Below the pieces are notes generated by a model. The model saw only the letters and a program-made list of their open reading frames with translations, searched no databases and was not told the origin of the DNA. 49,436 nucleotides of DNA from Streptomyces brasiliensis (GTDB taxonomy: Bacteria; Actinomycetota; Actinomycetes; Streptomycetales; Streptomycetaceae), in assembly GCF_014647875.1 (NCBI RefSeq), contig NZ_BMQA01000048.1, positions 1 through 49,436 on the forward strand, in the 5' to 3' direction. The position numbers and the translations under genes are program-made. Numbering within the stretch: position 1 is the stretch's first letter; every line of letters starts with the position of its first letter. This document shows positions 1 to 8,387 of the stretch, one piece after another.

Positions 1-748
1 GGACCACGGCACGCCGATCCGCATCGGCGTGAACGCGGGTTCTCTGGACAGGCGTCTGCTTCAGAAGTACGGCAAGGCCACCCCGGAAGCCCTGGTGGAG
101 AGCGCGTTGTGGGAGGCGTCCCTCTTCGAGGAGCACGACTTCCGGGAGATCAAGATCTCGGTCAAGCACAACGACCCGGTCGTGATGATCGAGGCGTACC
201 GGCAGCTGGCCGCCCAGTGCGAGTACCCGCTGCACCTCGGCGTCACGGAGGCCGGCCCCGCCTTCCAGGGCACGATCAAGTCGGCCGTCGCCTTCGGGGC
301 GTTGCTGTCCCAGGGCATCGGGGACACGATCCGCGTCTCCCTGTCCGCGCCCCCCGCCGAGGAGGTCAAGGTCGGCATCCAGATCCTGGAGTCGCTGAAC
401 CTCAGGCAGCGCCGCCTCGAGATCGTGTCCTGCCCGTCCTGCGGGCGCGCCCAGGTCGACGTCTACCGGCTCGCGGACGAGGTCACGGCCGGACTCGAGG
501 GCATGGAAGTGCCCCTGCGCGTCGCGGTCATGGGGTGTGTCGTCAACGGTCCCGGTGAGGCGCGGGAGGCGGACCTGGGGGTCGCCTCCGGCAACGGGAA
601 GGGCCAGATCTTCGTCAAGGGCGAGGTCATCAAGACCGTCCCCGAGTCGAAGATCGTGGAGACCCTCATCGAGGAGGCGCTGAAGATCGCCGAGCAGATG
701 GAGCAGGACGGCGTCGGTTCGGGGGAACCGGCCATTACCGTGAGTTGA
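1..748 (+). CDS. ispG: 4-hydroxy-3-methylbut-2-enyl diphosphate synthase IspG, C-terminal part
   Basis: This is the 3' portion of an open frame that continues beyond the left edge; about 240 of the roughly 385 residues usual for actinobacterial IspG are present. IspG converts methylerythritol cyclodiphosphate to HMBPP in the MEP isoprenoid pathway, using a [4Fe-4S] cluster. The cluster site is visible: SCPSCG supplies two cysteines and GCVVNGPGE supplies the third cysteine and the glutamate ligand. The gene lies 28 bp before dxs in the same direction. In streptomycetes an extra ispG/dxs pair sits inside the hopanoid cluster, which fits the next genes here. The missing N-terminus is simply outside the window. 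Confidence 0.95.
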   Translation, partial: DHGTPIRIGVNAGSLDRRLLQKYGKATPEALVESALWEASLFEEHDFREIKISVKHNDPVVMIEAYRQLAAQCEYPLHLGVTEAGPAFQGTIKSAVAFGALLSQGIGDTIRVSLSAPPAEEVKVGIQILESLNLRQRRLEIVSCPSCGRAQVDVYRLADEVTAGLEGMEVPLRVAVMGCVVNGPGEAREADLGVASGNGKGQIFVKGEVIKTVPESKIVETLIEEALKIAEQMEQDGVGSGEPAITVS

Positions 749-776
749 ACAGCACGGACCGAGAGGGGGCCCGAGC

Positions 777-2675
777 GTGACCATGCTGGAGAACATCCGG
801 GGACCACGCGACCTGAAGGCGCTGTCCGAGTCGGAACTCGGTGAACTGTCCGAAGAGATCCGCGAGTTCCTGGTGCATGCGGTGGCCAGGACCGGCGGTC
901 ACCTCGGGCCCAACCTGGGCGTGGTGGAACTGACCGTCGCGCTCCACCGGGTCTTCGAGTCACCGGTCGACCGCATCCTGTGGGACACCGGCCACCAGAG
1001 CTATGTGCACAAGCTTCTGACCGGACGTCAGGACTTCTCCAAGCTGCGCAGCAAGGGCGGCCTGTCCGGCTACCCCTCGCGCGAGGAGTCCGAGCACGAC
1101 GTCATCGAGAACAGCCACGCCTCCACGGCGCTCGGCTGGGCCGACGGCCTGGCCAAGGCCCGCCAGGTGCAGGGGGAGAAGGGTCATGTGGTCGCGGTCA
1201 TCGGCGACGGCGCGCTCACCGGCGGCATGGCCTGGGAGGCGCTCAACAACATCGCGGCCGCCAAGGACCGTCCGCTGATCATCGTCGTCAACGACAACGA
1301 GCGCTCGTACGCGCCGACCATCGGGGGCCTCGCCAATCACCTGGCCACCCTGCGCACGACCGACGGCTACGAGAAGGTCCTGGCCTGGGGCAAGGAAGTC
1401 CTGCAGCGCACGCCGGTGGTCGGCAACACGCTCTACGAGTCCCTGCACGGCGCGAAGAAGGGCTTCAAGGACGCCTTCGCACCGCAGGGCATGTTCGAGG
1501 ACCTGGGACTGAAGTACGTCGGCCCGATCGACGGGCATGACATCCGGGCGGTCGAGTCCGCGCTGCGCCGGGCGAAACGCTTCCACGGGCCGGTCCTCGT
1601 GCACTGCCTCACCGAGAAGGGCCGCGGCTACGAACCCGCCCTCGCCCACGAGGAGGACCACTTCCACACCGTCGGCGTGATGGACCCGCTCACCTGCGAA
1701 CCCCTCGCGCCGTCCAACGGGCCGTCCTGGACGTCGGTGTTCGGCGACGAGATCGTCCGCATCGGCGAGGAACGCGACGACGTCGTCGCGATCACGGCGG
1801 CCATGCTGCACCCGGTGGGCCTCGGCAAGTTCGCCGAGCGCTTCCCGGAGCGCGTGTGGGACGTGGGCATCGCCGAGCAGCACGCGGCGGTGTCGGCGGC
1901 GGGGCTGGCCACCGGCGGCCTGCACCCGGTGGTCGCCGTCTACGCCACCTTCCTCAACCGCGCCTTCGACCAGCTCCTGATGGACGTGGCGCTGCACCGC
2001 TGCGGCGTCACCTTCGTCCTGGACCGGGCCGGCGTCACCGGCGTCGACGGGCCGTCCCACAACGGCATGTGGGACCTGTCCGTCCTGCAGGTCGTGCCCG
2101 GCCTCAGGATCGCCGCCCCGCGCGACGCCGATCAGTTGCGCGCCCAGCTGCGGGAGGCCGTCGCCGTCGACGACGCGCCCACGCTGATCCGGTTCCCGAA
2201 GGAGTCGGTGGGCCCGGAGATCCCGGCCGTGGACCACGTCGGCGGCATGGACGTGCTGCACCGGGCCGACGATCCCGAGGTGCTGCTGATCGCCGTCGGA
2301 GTCATGGCCCCGGTGTGCCTCCAGGTCGCCGAACTGCTCGAGGCGCGTGGCATCAACTGCACGGTCGTCGACCCCCGTTGGGTCAAACCCGTCGATCCGG
2401 CGCTGCCCGGCCTCGCCGCCGGACACCGCCTGGTGGCCGTCGTCGAGGACAACAGCCGTGCCGCCGGGGTCGGTTCGGCCGTGGCCCTCGCCCTCGGCGA
2501 CGCCGACGTCGACGTGCCCGTACGGCGCTTCGGCATCCCGGAGCAGTTCCTCGCCCACGCCAAACGCGGCGAGCTCCTGGCCGACATCGGCCTCACGCCC
2601 GTCGAGGTCGCCGGGCGGATCGGCGCGAGCCTGGCCGTCCAGGACGCGGGCGGCACAGTCAAGGAGAAGGAATGA
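777..2675 (+). CDS. dxs: 1-deoxy-D-xylulose-5-phosphate synthase
   Basis: The gene encodes a 632-residue DXS, the usual length, which condenses pyruvate and glyceraldehyde 3-phosphate in the first step of the MEP pathway using thiamine diphosphate. Visible landmarks are DTGHQSYVHKLLTG near the N-terminus, the ThDP-binding GDGALTGGMAWEALNN, VGIAEQHA with the catalytic glutamate, and RAGVTGVDGPSHNGMWDL. The GTG at 777 follows a GAGAGGGGG ribosome-binding site; an ATG two codons later at 783 is an equally possible start. The stop codon overlaps the next ATG as ATGA, so the aminotransferase is probably translationally coupled. Its place beside ispG and an HpnO-like gene suggests isoprenoid supply for hopanoids rather than housekeeping use (inference). 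Confidence 0.95.
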   Translation: MTMLENIRGPRDLKALSESELGELSEEIREFLVHAVARTGGHLGPNLGVVELTVALHRVFESPVDRILWDTGHQSYVHKLLTGRQDFSKLRSKGGLSGYPSREESEHDVIENSHASTALGWADGLAKARQVQGEKGHVVAVIGDGALTGGMAWEALNNIAAAKDRPLIIVVNDNERSYAPTIGGLANHLATLRTTDGYEKVLAWGKEVLQRTPVVGNTLYESLHGAKKGFKDAFAPQGMFEDLGLKYVGPIDGHDIRAVESALRRAKRFHGPVLVHCLTEKGRGYEPALAHEEDHFHTVGVMDPLTCEPLAPSNGPSWTSVFGDEIVRIGEERDDVVAITAAMLHPVGLGKFAERFPERVWDVGIAEQHAAVSAAGLATGGLHPVVAVYATFLNRAFDQLLMDVALHRCGVTFVLDRAGVTGVDGPSHNGMWDLSVLQVVPGLRIAAPRDADQLRAQLREAVAVDDAPTLIRFPKESVGPEIPAVDHVGGMDVLHRADDPEVLLIAVGVMAPVCLQVAELLEARGINCTVVDPRWVKPVDPALPGLAAGHRLVAVVEDNSRAAGVGSAVALALGDADVDVPVRRFGIPEQFLAHAKRGELLADIGLTPVEVAGRIGASLAVQDAGGTVKEKE

Positions 2676-4057
2676 GCACGGAGTTCGACCTCGGCGCCCT
2701 CCTCGCCGAGCGCGGAGCCGAGCGCTACGAGCTGCACGGCAAATACCTCAACCACCAGCTCCCGCGCATGCTGCACACCATCGGCTTCGACAAGGTCTAC
2801 GAGCGGGCCGAGGGCGCCCACTTCTGGGACGCGGACGGCAACGACTACCTGGACATGCTCGCCGGGTTCGGGGTGATGGGCCTGGGCCGCCACCACCCCG
2901 TCGTCCGCAAGGCGCTGCACGACGTCCTCGACGCCCAGCTCGCCGACCTCACCCGTTTCGACTGCCAGCCGCTGCCCGGGCTGCTGGCCGAGAGGCTCCT
3001 CACGCACAGCCCGCACCTGGACCGGGTGTTCTTCGGCAACAGCGGCACGGAGGCGGTGGAGACCGCGCTGAAGTTCGCCCGGTTCGCCACCGGCCGGCCG
3101 CGGATCCTGTACTGCGCGCACGCCTTCCACGGCCTGACGACCGGCTCGCTTTCCGTGAACGGCGAGACGGGCTTCCGGGACGGCTTCGCACCGCTGCTGC
3201 CCGACACGGCCGTACCGCTCGGCGATCTCGCCGCCCTGGAACGGGAGGTGAAGAAGGGAGACGTCGCCGGCCTGATCGTCGAGCCGATCCAGGGCAAGGG
3301 CGTGCACGAGGCCCCGCCCGGCTATCTGCGCGCCGCCCAGGAGTTGCTGCACAAGCACAAGGCGCTGCTCATCGCGGACGAGGTGCAGACGGGCCTCGGC
3401 CGGACCGGGGACTTCTACGCCTATCAGCACGAGGACGGCGTCGAGCCGGACCTGGTGTGCGTCGCCAAGGCCCTGTCCGGCGGCTATGTACCGGTCGGCG
3501 CCACCCTCGGCAAGGACTGGATCTTCAAGAAGGTCTACTCGTCCATGGACCGCGTCCTGGTCCACTCGGCGAGCTTCGGGTCCAACGCGCAGGCGATGGC
3601 GGCCGGTCTCGCCGTGCTGTCGGTCATGGAGAACGAGCAGACTGTGGCCCATGTCCGGGCCACGGGCGACCTGCTGAAGTCCCGGCTCACCGAGCTGATC
3701 GACAAGTACGAGCTGCTCGCCGACGTCCGCGGCCGGGGCCTGATGATCGGCATCGAGTTCGGCCGGCCCAGCTCGTTGAAACTGCGCAGCCGCTGGACCA
3801 TGCTGCAGGCGGCCCGCAAGGGCCTGTTCGCGCAGATGGTGGTCGTACCGCTGCTGCAGCGGCACCGGATCCTCACCCAGGTCTCCGGCGACCACCTCGA
3901 GGTGATCAAGCTGATCCCGCCGCTGGTCGTCGACGAGGCCGACGTGGACCGGTTCGTGGACGCCTTCACCGATGTCATGGACGACGCGCACAGTGGCGGC
4001 GGCCTGATGTGGGACTTCGGCAAGACGCTGATCAAGCAGGCGGTCGCCAGCAGGTGA
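2672..4057 (+). CDS. hpnO: class III aminotransferase, HpnO-like (hopanoid side chain)
   Basis: The product is a 461-residue fold-type I PLP aminotransferase. Family marks are HAFHGLTTGSLS, IADEVQTGLGR with the aspartate contacting PLP, and CVAKALSGGYVPVGA, whose lysine (about residue 266) would form the Schiff base. The ATG at 2672 overlaps the dxs stop (ATGA) and has AAGGAGAAGG just upstream. In hopanoid clusters the aminotransferase next to ispG and dxs is HpnO, which aminates ribosylhopane-derived intermediates to make aminobacteriohopanetriol. The assignment rests on this position plus family membership; an ornithine or acetylornithine-type substrate cannot be excluded from the sequence alone. 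Confidence 0.8.
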   Translation: MSTEFDLGALLAERGAERYELHGKYLNHQLPRMLHTIGFDKVYERAEGAHFWDADGNDYLDMLAGFGVMGLGRHHPVVRKALHDVLDAQLADLTRFDCQPLPGLLAERLLTHSPHLDRVFFGNSGTEAVETALKFARFATGRPRILYCAHAFHGLTTGSLSVNGETGFRDGFAPLLPDTAVPLGDLAALEREVKKGDVAGLIVEPIQGKGVHEAPPGYLRAAQELLHKHKALLIADEVQTGLGRTGDFYAYQHEDGVEPDLVCVAKALSGGYVPVGATLGKDWIFKKVYSSMDRVLVHSASFGSNAQAMAAGLAVLSVMENEQTVAHVRATGDLLKSRLTELIDKYELLADVRGRGLMIGIEFGRPSSLKLRSRWTMLQAARKGLFAQMVVVPLLQRHRILTQVSGDHLEVIKLIPPLVVDEADVDRFVDAFTDVMDDAHSGGGLMWDFGKTLIKQAVASR

Positions 4058-4067
4058 TCGACGCGCT

Positions 4068-4102
4068 TTGCCTCTGAGGCAAGAAAATTGCCCCAGGGGC
4101 AA
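4068..4102. promoter_or_regulatory. tandem 15-bp palindromic operators before the XRE-cupin gene
   Basis: Two perfect odd-centred palindromes sit side by side: TTGCCTCTGAGGCAA (4068-4082) and TTGCCCCAGGGGCAA (4088-4102). Their centres are 20 bp apart, close to two helical turns, so bound dimers would face the same side of the DNA. They lie between the aminotransferase stop and the start of the XRE-cupin regulator, the expected place for autoregulation. The shared half-site is TTGCC. That the regulator binds here is inferred from position and symmetry. Confidence 0.7.
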
Positions 4103-4104
4103 AG

Positions 4105-4746
4105 ATGCGGCTCAATGGAGATATGAGCTCCTCCTCAGCCGGGCCCCTGCCCGGCCACGACGACGACCTGCCCGTGGTGGCGCCGCAGCTGCGTTCGCTG
4201 CGCCGCCGGGCCGGCCTCACCCTGGAGGCGGCGGCCCGCTCCGCCGGGCTGTCGCCCGCCCATCTCTCCCGGCTGGAGACCGGGCAGCGCCAGCCCTCAC
4301 TGCCGATGCTGCTCTCGCTGGCCCGTATCTACGGTACGACGGTTTCCGAGCTGCTGGGTGAGACCGTCGCCGACCGGGACGCCATCGTGCGCTTCGCCGA
4401 CATGGAGCCGACCCGGGCGGGCGGCTGGACCTACTGGCAGGCGGGTGCGCCGGGCCGCGGGATGCAGTCCCTGCGCGTCCGGGTGCCGTACGGCGCGCAG
4501 GGCGACATCGTGCGGGTCCACCCCGGCGAGGAGTGGCTGTACGTCCTGCGGGGGCGGCTGCGGCTGCGCCTCGGGGACACCGTGCACCTGCTCGCGCCCG
4601 GGGACAGCGCACACTTCGATTCGCTGACCCCGCACCGCCTCGCCGCCGAAGACCACGACGGGGTCGAGCTCCTGTTCGTCCACACCCTGCTGCAGAGTCC
4701 CACGGCCACCCTGTGCCTGGGCCACATCACTGGAGAGCTGCCATGA
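4105..4746 (+). CDS. XRE-family regulator with C-terminal cupin domain
   Basis: The predicted protein has 213 residues. Residues about 28-85 form a lambda-repressor-type helix-turn-helix (LRSLRRRAGLTLEAAARSAG, then SPAHLSRLETG). The C-terminal half is a small cupin (VHPGEEWLYVLRGRLRLRLG and APGDSAHFDSLTPHRL), which normally senses a small ligand. The ATG at 4105 has AGGGG five bases upstream; an in-frame ATG at 4123 has GGAG only two bases away, so 4105 is preferred but not certain. Two palindromes directly upstream suggest autoregulation. The stop overlaps the next start as ATGA. The position at the end of the hopanoid supply operon makes that operon a plausible target. Confidence 0.85.
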   Translation: MRLNGDMSSSSAGPLPGHDDDLPVVAPQLRSLRRRAGLTLEAAARSAGLSPAHLSRLETGQRQPSLPMLLSLARIYGTTVSELLGETVADRDAIVRFADMEPTRAGGWTYWQAGAPGRGMQSLRVRVPYGAQGDIVRVHPGEEWLYVLRGRLRLRLGDTVHLLAPGDSAHFDSLTPHRLAAEDHDGVELLFVHTLLQSPTATLCLGHITGELP

Positions 4747-4865
4747 GCAACCTGGAGGAGAAGTTCCCGCGGTCCCTGTGGATCCGGCTGATCATCTACA
4801 TCGCCGTGGGCCACGTCTTCGCCGCCTTCCTCTACCTGCTGTTCGCGCTGGGCGGCAAGGGGTGA
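4743..4865 (+). CDS. 40-residue single-pass membrane protein (DUF6126-like)
   Basis: This very small gene starts at an ATG that overlaps the stop of the XRE-cupin gene (ATGA), so it is almost certainly translated by coupling. The peptide starts MSNLEEKFPRSLW and is then a single hydrophobic helix of about 22 residues with a short GGKG tail. The N-terminal acidic stretch followed by the helix suggests an inner-membrane protein. I recall small proteins of this type beside XRE-cupin regulators in streptomycetes (DUF6126); the function is unknown. It ends 6 bp from the convergent phosphatase gene. Confidence 0.75.
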   Translation: MSNLEEKFPRSLWIRLIIYIAVGHVFAAFLYLLFALGGKG

Positions 4866-4871
4866 GGGCGG

Positions 4872-5669
4872 TCAGTCCAGCAGGCGCTCGCGCAGCCGCT
4901 CCCGGGTCTGCGGGGTGAGCCCGAGTCCCCGCTCCAGATAGGCGTCCACGCCGCCCCATGCCTCGTCCACGGTCTCCAGAGCCGCCGCCAGGTATTCGGC
5001 ACGGGCGTCGAAGAGGGGGCTCAGCAGCTCCATGACCTCGGGGGAGTAGGCCGCGGCCGAGGAGTTGCTGCGGTGCACCTTGTAACGGCGGTGCGTGGCG
5101 TTGGACTCCAGGTAGTCCGCGAGGATGGCGTCCTGCTCCACACCCAGGGCGAGCAGCGTCACGGCTATGGACAGGCCCGCGCGGTCCTTGCCCGCCGCGC
5201 AGTGCATCAGCGCGGGGACGCTGTCCTCGGCGAGCGCGTGCAGGACCCGGGAGTGCTCGGCGGTGCGCTGCTTGAGGATCGTGCGGTACGAGGCGATCAT
5301 CCGGTTCGCCGCCTTGCCGTCGCCGAGGATCGCGCGCAGCTGCTCGATCTCGCCCTCGCGGACCATCTTCCAGAACTCGGCGCCGTCGGCCGGGTCTGTC
5401 AGCGGCAGGTTCACGTTCCGCACGCCCGGCAGCTCGATGTCCGGGCCCTCCAGTTTCTGGTCGGCAGCGTTGCGGAAGTCGAAGATCGTGTGCAGCCCCA
5501 GGCCCGTCAGGAACACCGCGTCCTGATCCGTCGCGTGCGCCAGGTGACCGCTGCGGAACAGCACCCCGTACCGCACTCGCCGGTTGTCCACGGTCGGCAG
5601 CCCGCCCACGTCACGGAAGTTGCGCACACCGGCCAGCTCGGGCTCGGTCGACGGGACCTGCTGCGTCAC
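4872..5669 (-). CDS. tyrosine/serine protein phosphatase
   Basis: The product is a 265-residue phosphatase of the Y_phosphatase3 type (like mycobacterial PtpB). The active-site loop HCAAGKDRAG matches the C-x5-R signature, with the nucleophilic cysteine and phosphate-binding arginine. GVRNFRDVGGLPTVDNRRV near the N-terminus is also typical. I chose the GTG at 5669 because GGAGGAG lies six bases upstream; an ATG at 5738 would add 23 arginine-rich residues that look non-coding. It is transcribed divergently from the alpha-galactosidase and convergently with the small membrane gene. The substrate is unknown: it may be a protein phosphotyrosine or a phosphoinositide. Confidence 0.88.
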   Translation of the reverse strand: MTQQVPSTEPELAGVRNFRDVGGLPTVDNRRVRYGVLFRSGHLAHATDQDAVFLTGLGLHTIFDFRNAADQKLEGPDIELPGVRNVNLPLTDPADGAEFWKMVREGEIEQLRAILGDGKAANRMIASYRTILKQRTAEHSRVLHALAEDSVPALMHCAAGKDRAGLSIAVTLLALGVEQDAILADYLESNATHRRYKVHRSNSSAAAYSPEVMELLSPLFDARAEYLAAALETVDEAWGGVDAYLERGLGLTPQTRERLRERLLD

Positions 5670-5842
5670 GGGGGGCTCCTCCCGGTCGGTGCCCGGCGAC
5701 GCGGTTCGTCGACGGGCGCGCAGTCGACGATACGACATGGGTTTCCCCGGGCAATGAGTTGTCCACAGGCGTTGCCTCCAGGGCCCGTCGCCCTTGATGA
5801 TGTTGGTGCTTGAGCGGATCTGTTGGCACCTGTGAGGGCTTG

Positions 5843-7915
5843 ATGGTGGACATCGCGGACAACGGCCGGACCTGGCTCCTGAGCGGGCCCACGAGCAGCT
5901 ACGCGCTGCACCTCACCGACGACGACGAACTGCTCCACCTGCACTGGGGCCCGCGCATCGCGCTCGCCGACGCCGAGGCCCTCGCCGCCCACCCGCTGCC
6001 CGGCTACTGGCCCTTCGAGTCCCCGCTCGACGGACGCGAGGAGTACCCCGTCGAGGGCGGACCCCGCTTCGTGCGGCCTGCCCTGTCCGTGCGCACCGAG
6101 GAGCGCCGCGGCACCGAGTGGGCCTTCGAGGCGTACGAGACCGAGGGCGACGAACTGCGGCTGCGTTTCCGGGACACGGGCCTGGCGATCACGCTGCACT
6201 ACCGGATGCGCGGCGACGTCGTCGAGCGCTGGGTCACCCTGGACAACCAGGGGCACACGCGCGTGGAGCTGCTGCGCGCCGACGCGGCCACCTGGACCCT
6301 GCCCGACCGCGACGGCTGGCGGCTGTCCCAGCTGCACGGGCGCTGGGCCGCCGAGTCCCGGCTCACCAGCGCCCCGCTCACCTACGGCGACAAGGTCATC
6401 GGCAGCCGCCGCGGCCACACCGGGCACCAGCACCTGCCCTGGGTCGCGCTCGACACCGACGCCACCGAGGAGCGCGGCGAGGTGTACGGCTGCGCGCTGG
6501 GCTGGTCCGGGTCCTGGCGGATCGCTGTCGCTCAACTCCCCGACGCGCGCGTGCAGATCACCGGCGGCGCCGGCTACGACGACTCGGGCCTGCTGATGCT
6601 GGCCGAGGGCGAGTCGTACACCACTCCGGTCTTCGCGGGCCTGTGGAGCGAAGGCGGCTTCGGTGGCGCGAGCCGGACCTGGCACGCCTACCAGCGGGCG
6701 TACGTCGTCCCTGAGGCGGACCGGGACCGGCCCGTGCTGTTCAACTCGTGGGAGGCCACGAACTTCGACATCTCGGAGGAACAGCAGGCCGCGCTCGCCC
6801 GGCGCGCGGCGGCGATCGGGGTGGAACTGTTCGTCGTGGACGACGGCTGGTTCGGCGCCCGCACCAGCGACCGGGCCGGACTCGGCGACTGGACGCCCAA
6901 CCCCGACCGCTTCCCGCATGGGCTCAAGCCACTCGCCGACCAGGTGCACGGCCTCGGGATGCAGTTCGGTATCTGGGTCGAGCCCGAGATGGTCAACCCG
7001 GACAGCGACCTGTACCGGGCGCACCCCGACTGGGCGCAGTACCAACCGGGGCGAAAGCGGACGGAACTGCGCAATCAGCTCGTCCTCAACCTCGCCCGCG
7101 AGGACGTCCAGGAGTACCTCTGGGAGCAGCTCGACGCGCTCCTGTCCAGCGCCCCGATCGACTACGTGAAGTGGGACTTCAACCGCTGCTTCACGGACGC
7201 GGGCTGGCCCGGCGAGCCGTACCCGCAGCGCCTGTGGGTCGATCACGTCCGCGCCCTGTACGCACTGTTGGACCGGCTGCGGGCGGCCCACCCCGGTGTC
7301 GCGTTCGAGTCCTGCTCGGGCGGCGGCGGCCGGATCGACCTCGGGGTGGCGAGCCGTACGGACCAGGTGTGGACCTCCGACAACACCGACCCGCTCGACC
7401 GGCTCGCCATCCAGCACGGGTTCAGCCAGATCCATCCCGCGCGGATCATGGCGGCCTGGGTCACCGACAGCCCGAACACCCAGCTCAACGGGCGGGTCAG
7501 CTCGCTGCGCTTTCGTTTCGTGAGTGCCATGGCCGGTGTGCTCGGGGTCGGCGGCGACCTCACCGAGTGGACCGAGGAGGAGCTGGCCGAGGCCCGGCGG
7601 TGGGTGGAGTTCTACAAGGACATCCGGCCGGTCGTGCAGCACGGCGAGCTGTACCGGCTGCGGCCCCCGGCGGGCGGGCTGAGCGCGGTGCAGTACGTGC
7701 GCGGGGACGAGACCGCCGTCCTCGCCTGGCTCCAGGCCCAGCGCTACGGCGAACCGGTCCCGGCGCTGCGTCTGCGGGGGCTCGACCCGACAGCGTCGTA
7801 CGAATGTCGTGAAACGGGTGAAATACATCGAGGTGCCGTACTGCTGCACCACGGACTGCGTACCGGACTGAGTGGCGACCTGGATGCGACGGTTCTCCGC
7901 CTGCGTCGCATCTGA
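5843..7915 (+). CDS. alpha-galactosidase, glycoside hydrolase family 36
   Basis: The product has 690 residues, the usual GH36 size, and would release alpha-linked galactose from oligosaccharides such as raffinose or melibiose. GH36 features appear in order: an N-terminal beta-sandwich; the barrel motif VDDGWFGARTSDRAGLGDW; YVKWDFNR with the nucleophile aspartate; ESCSGGGGRIDLG; and WTSDNTDPLDR with the acid/base aspartate. There is no signal peptide, so it is probably cytoplasmic. The ATG at 5843 has GAGG upstream at good distance; an upstream start at 5810 is possible but lacks a site. There is no sugar transporter or ROK/LacI regulator beside it, so its inducer cannot be deduced. Confidence 0.92.
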   Translation: MVDIADNGRTWLLSGPTSSYALHLTDDDELLHLHWGPRIALADAEALAAHPLPGYWPFESPLDGREEYPVEGGPRFVRPALSVRTEERRGTEWAFEAYETEGDELRLRFRDTGLAITLHYRMRGDVVERWVTLDNQGHTRVELLRADAATWTLPDRDGWRLSQLHGRWAAESRLTSAPLTYGDKVIGSRRGHTGHQHLPWVALDTDATEERGEVYGCALGWSGSWRIAVAQLPDARVQITGGAGYDDSGLLMLAEGESYTTPVFAGLWSEGGFGGASRTWHAYQRAYVVPEADRDRPVLFNSWEATNFDISEEQQAALARRAAAIGVELFVVDDGWFGARTSDRAGLGDWTPNPDRFPHGLKPLADQVHGLGMQFGIWVEPEMVNPDSDLYRAHPDWAQYQPGRKRTELRNQLVLNLAREDVQEYLWEQLDALLSSAPIDYVKWDFNRCFTDAGWPGEPYPQRLWVDHVRALYALLDRLRAAHPGVAFESCSGGGGRIDLGVASRTDQVWTSDNTDPLDRLAIQHGFSQIHPARIMAAWVTDSPNTQLNGRVSSLRFRFVSAMAGVLGVGGDLTEWTEEELAEARRWVEFYKDIRPVVQHGELYRLRPPAGGLSAVQYVRGDETAVLAWLQAQRYGEPVPALRLRGLDPTASYECRETGEIHRGAVLLHHGLRTGLSGDLDATVLRLRRI

Positions 7916-8189
7916 GCTATCTGTCCGAATTGCCACCTTCGTTCAAAGTCGCCCCGAGGTAAAGGATCCTGGACGAGAGGTGCGTGAGGAGCGTCATATC
8001 CGTGACCGTACGTCGCCGGTCAAGCTCACGTAAGTCTCATGCCTTTCCCGGGAATTGAAGAGGTGAATACGGGCGGAATTCACCCAGGGTCACCGGGATT
8101 TCCCGTAACGGATCAAGCGAAACACGGACAGAGGGAATCTTCTGCTTGTCCCCTCGCGTCCCGCTCGCTTACGTTCGCCACCAATCCGG
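7916..8189. other. intergenic leader upstream of the riboswitch
   Basis: This 274-bp stretch lies between the alpha-galactosidase stop and the c-di-AMP riboswitch. It should contain the promoter of the cell-wall hydrolase transcript. It is locally AT-richer than its surroundings. Short open frames that run across it and into the riboswitch (for example 8039-8302) show no ribosome-binding site or recognisable protein, so I do not call them genes. I could not identify a specific sigma-factor site. Confidence 0.4.
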
Positions 8190-8376
8190 TCGGACCGCCG
8201 AATCCTGCCGCCGCCCGGAGTCCCCACCACACTCACCCACGCACGGCAGGAGCGGGGGACCCACCAGGTACGACTGCCTGTTCCGGTCTCCGGGACGGCT
8301 AGGGGTGAAGTCGCGCTCTCCGCGCGGCCGGGCAGCTCCAGCCCGAACCCGACAGCTCACCTCGCAGGCGCCGGAG
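8190..8376 (+). ncRNA. cyclic di-AMP riboswitch (ydaO/yuaA type)
   Basis: The leader of the LysM/M23 gene carries the conserved landmarks of ydaO riboswitches: GCCGAATCC, a helix CCTGCCG (8204-8210) pairing with CGGCAGG (8244-8250), then GAGCGGGGGACCCA, GGGGTGAA near 8302, and CCCGAACCCGACAGCTCACC followed by TCGCAGGCG. The family binds c-di-AMP, and in actinobacteria it controls cell-wall hydrolase genes such as rpfA, usually switching expression off at high c-di-AMP. The ribosome-binding site GGAGAGGA follows directly at 8373-8380. The exact ends are approximate. Confidence 0.88.
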
Positions 8377-8387
8377 AGGAATTCGCC

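Noticed and set aside
960..2558. Long minus-strand open frame antisense to dxs
   Set aside because: It mirrors the third-position GC bias of dxs and has no domain or ribosome-binding site; high GC creates such frames throughout.
8039..8302. Short frame upstream of the LysM/M23 gene
   Set aside because: It overlaps the c-di-AMP riboswitch, lacks a ribosome-binding site and has no recognisable protein features.
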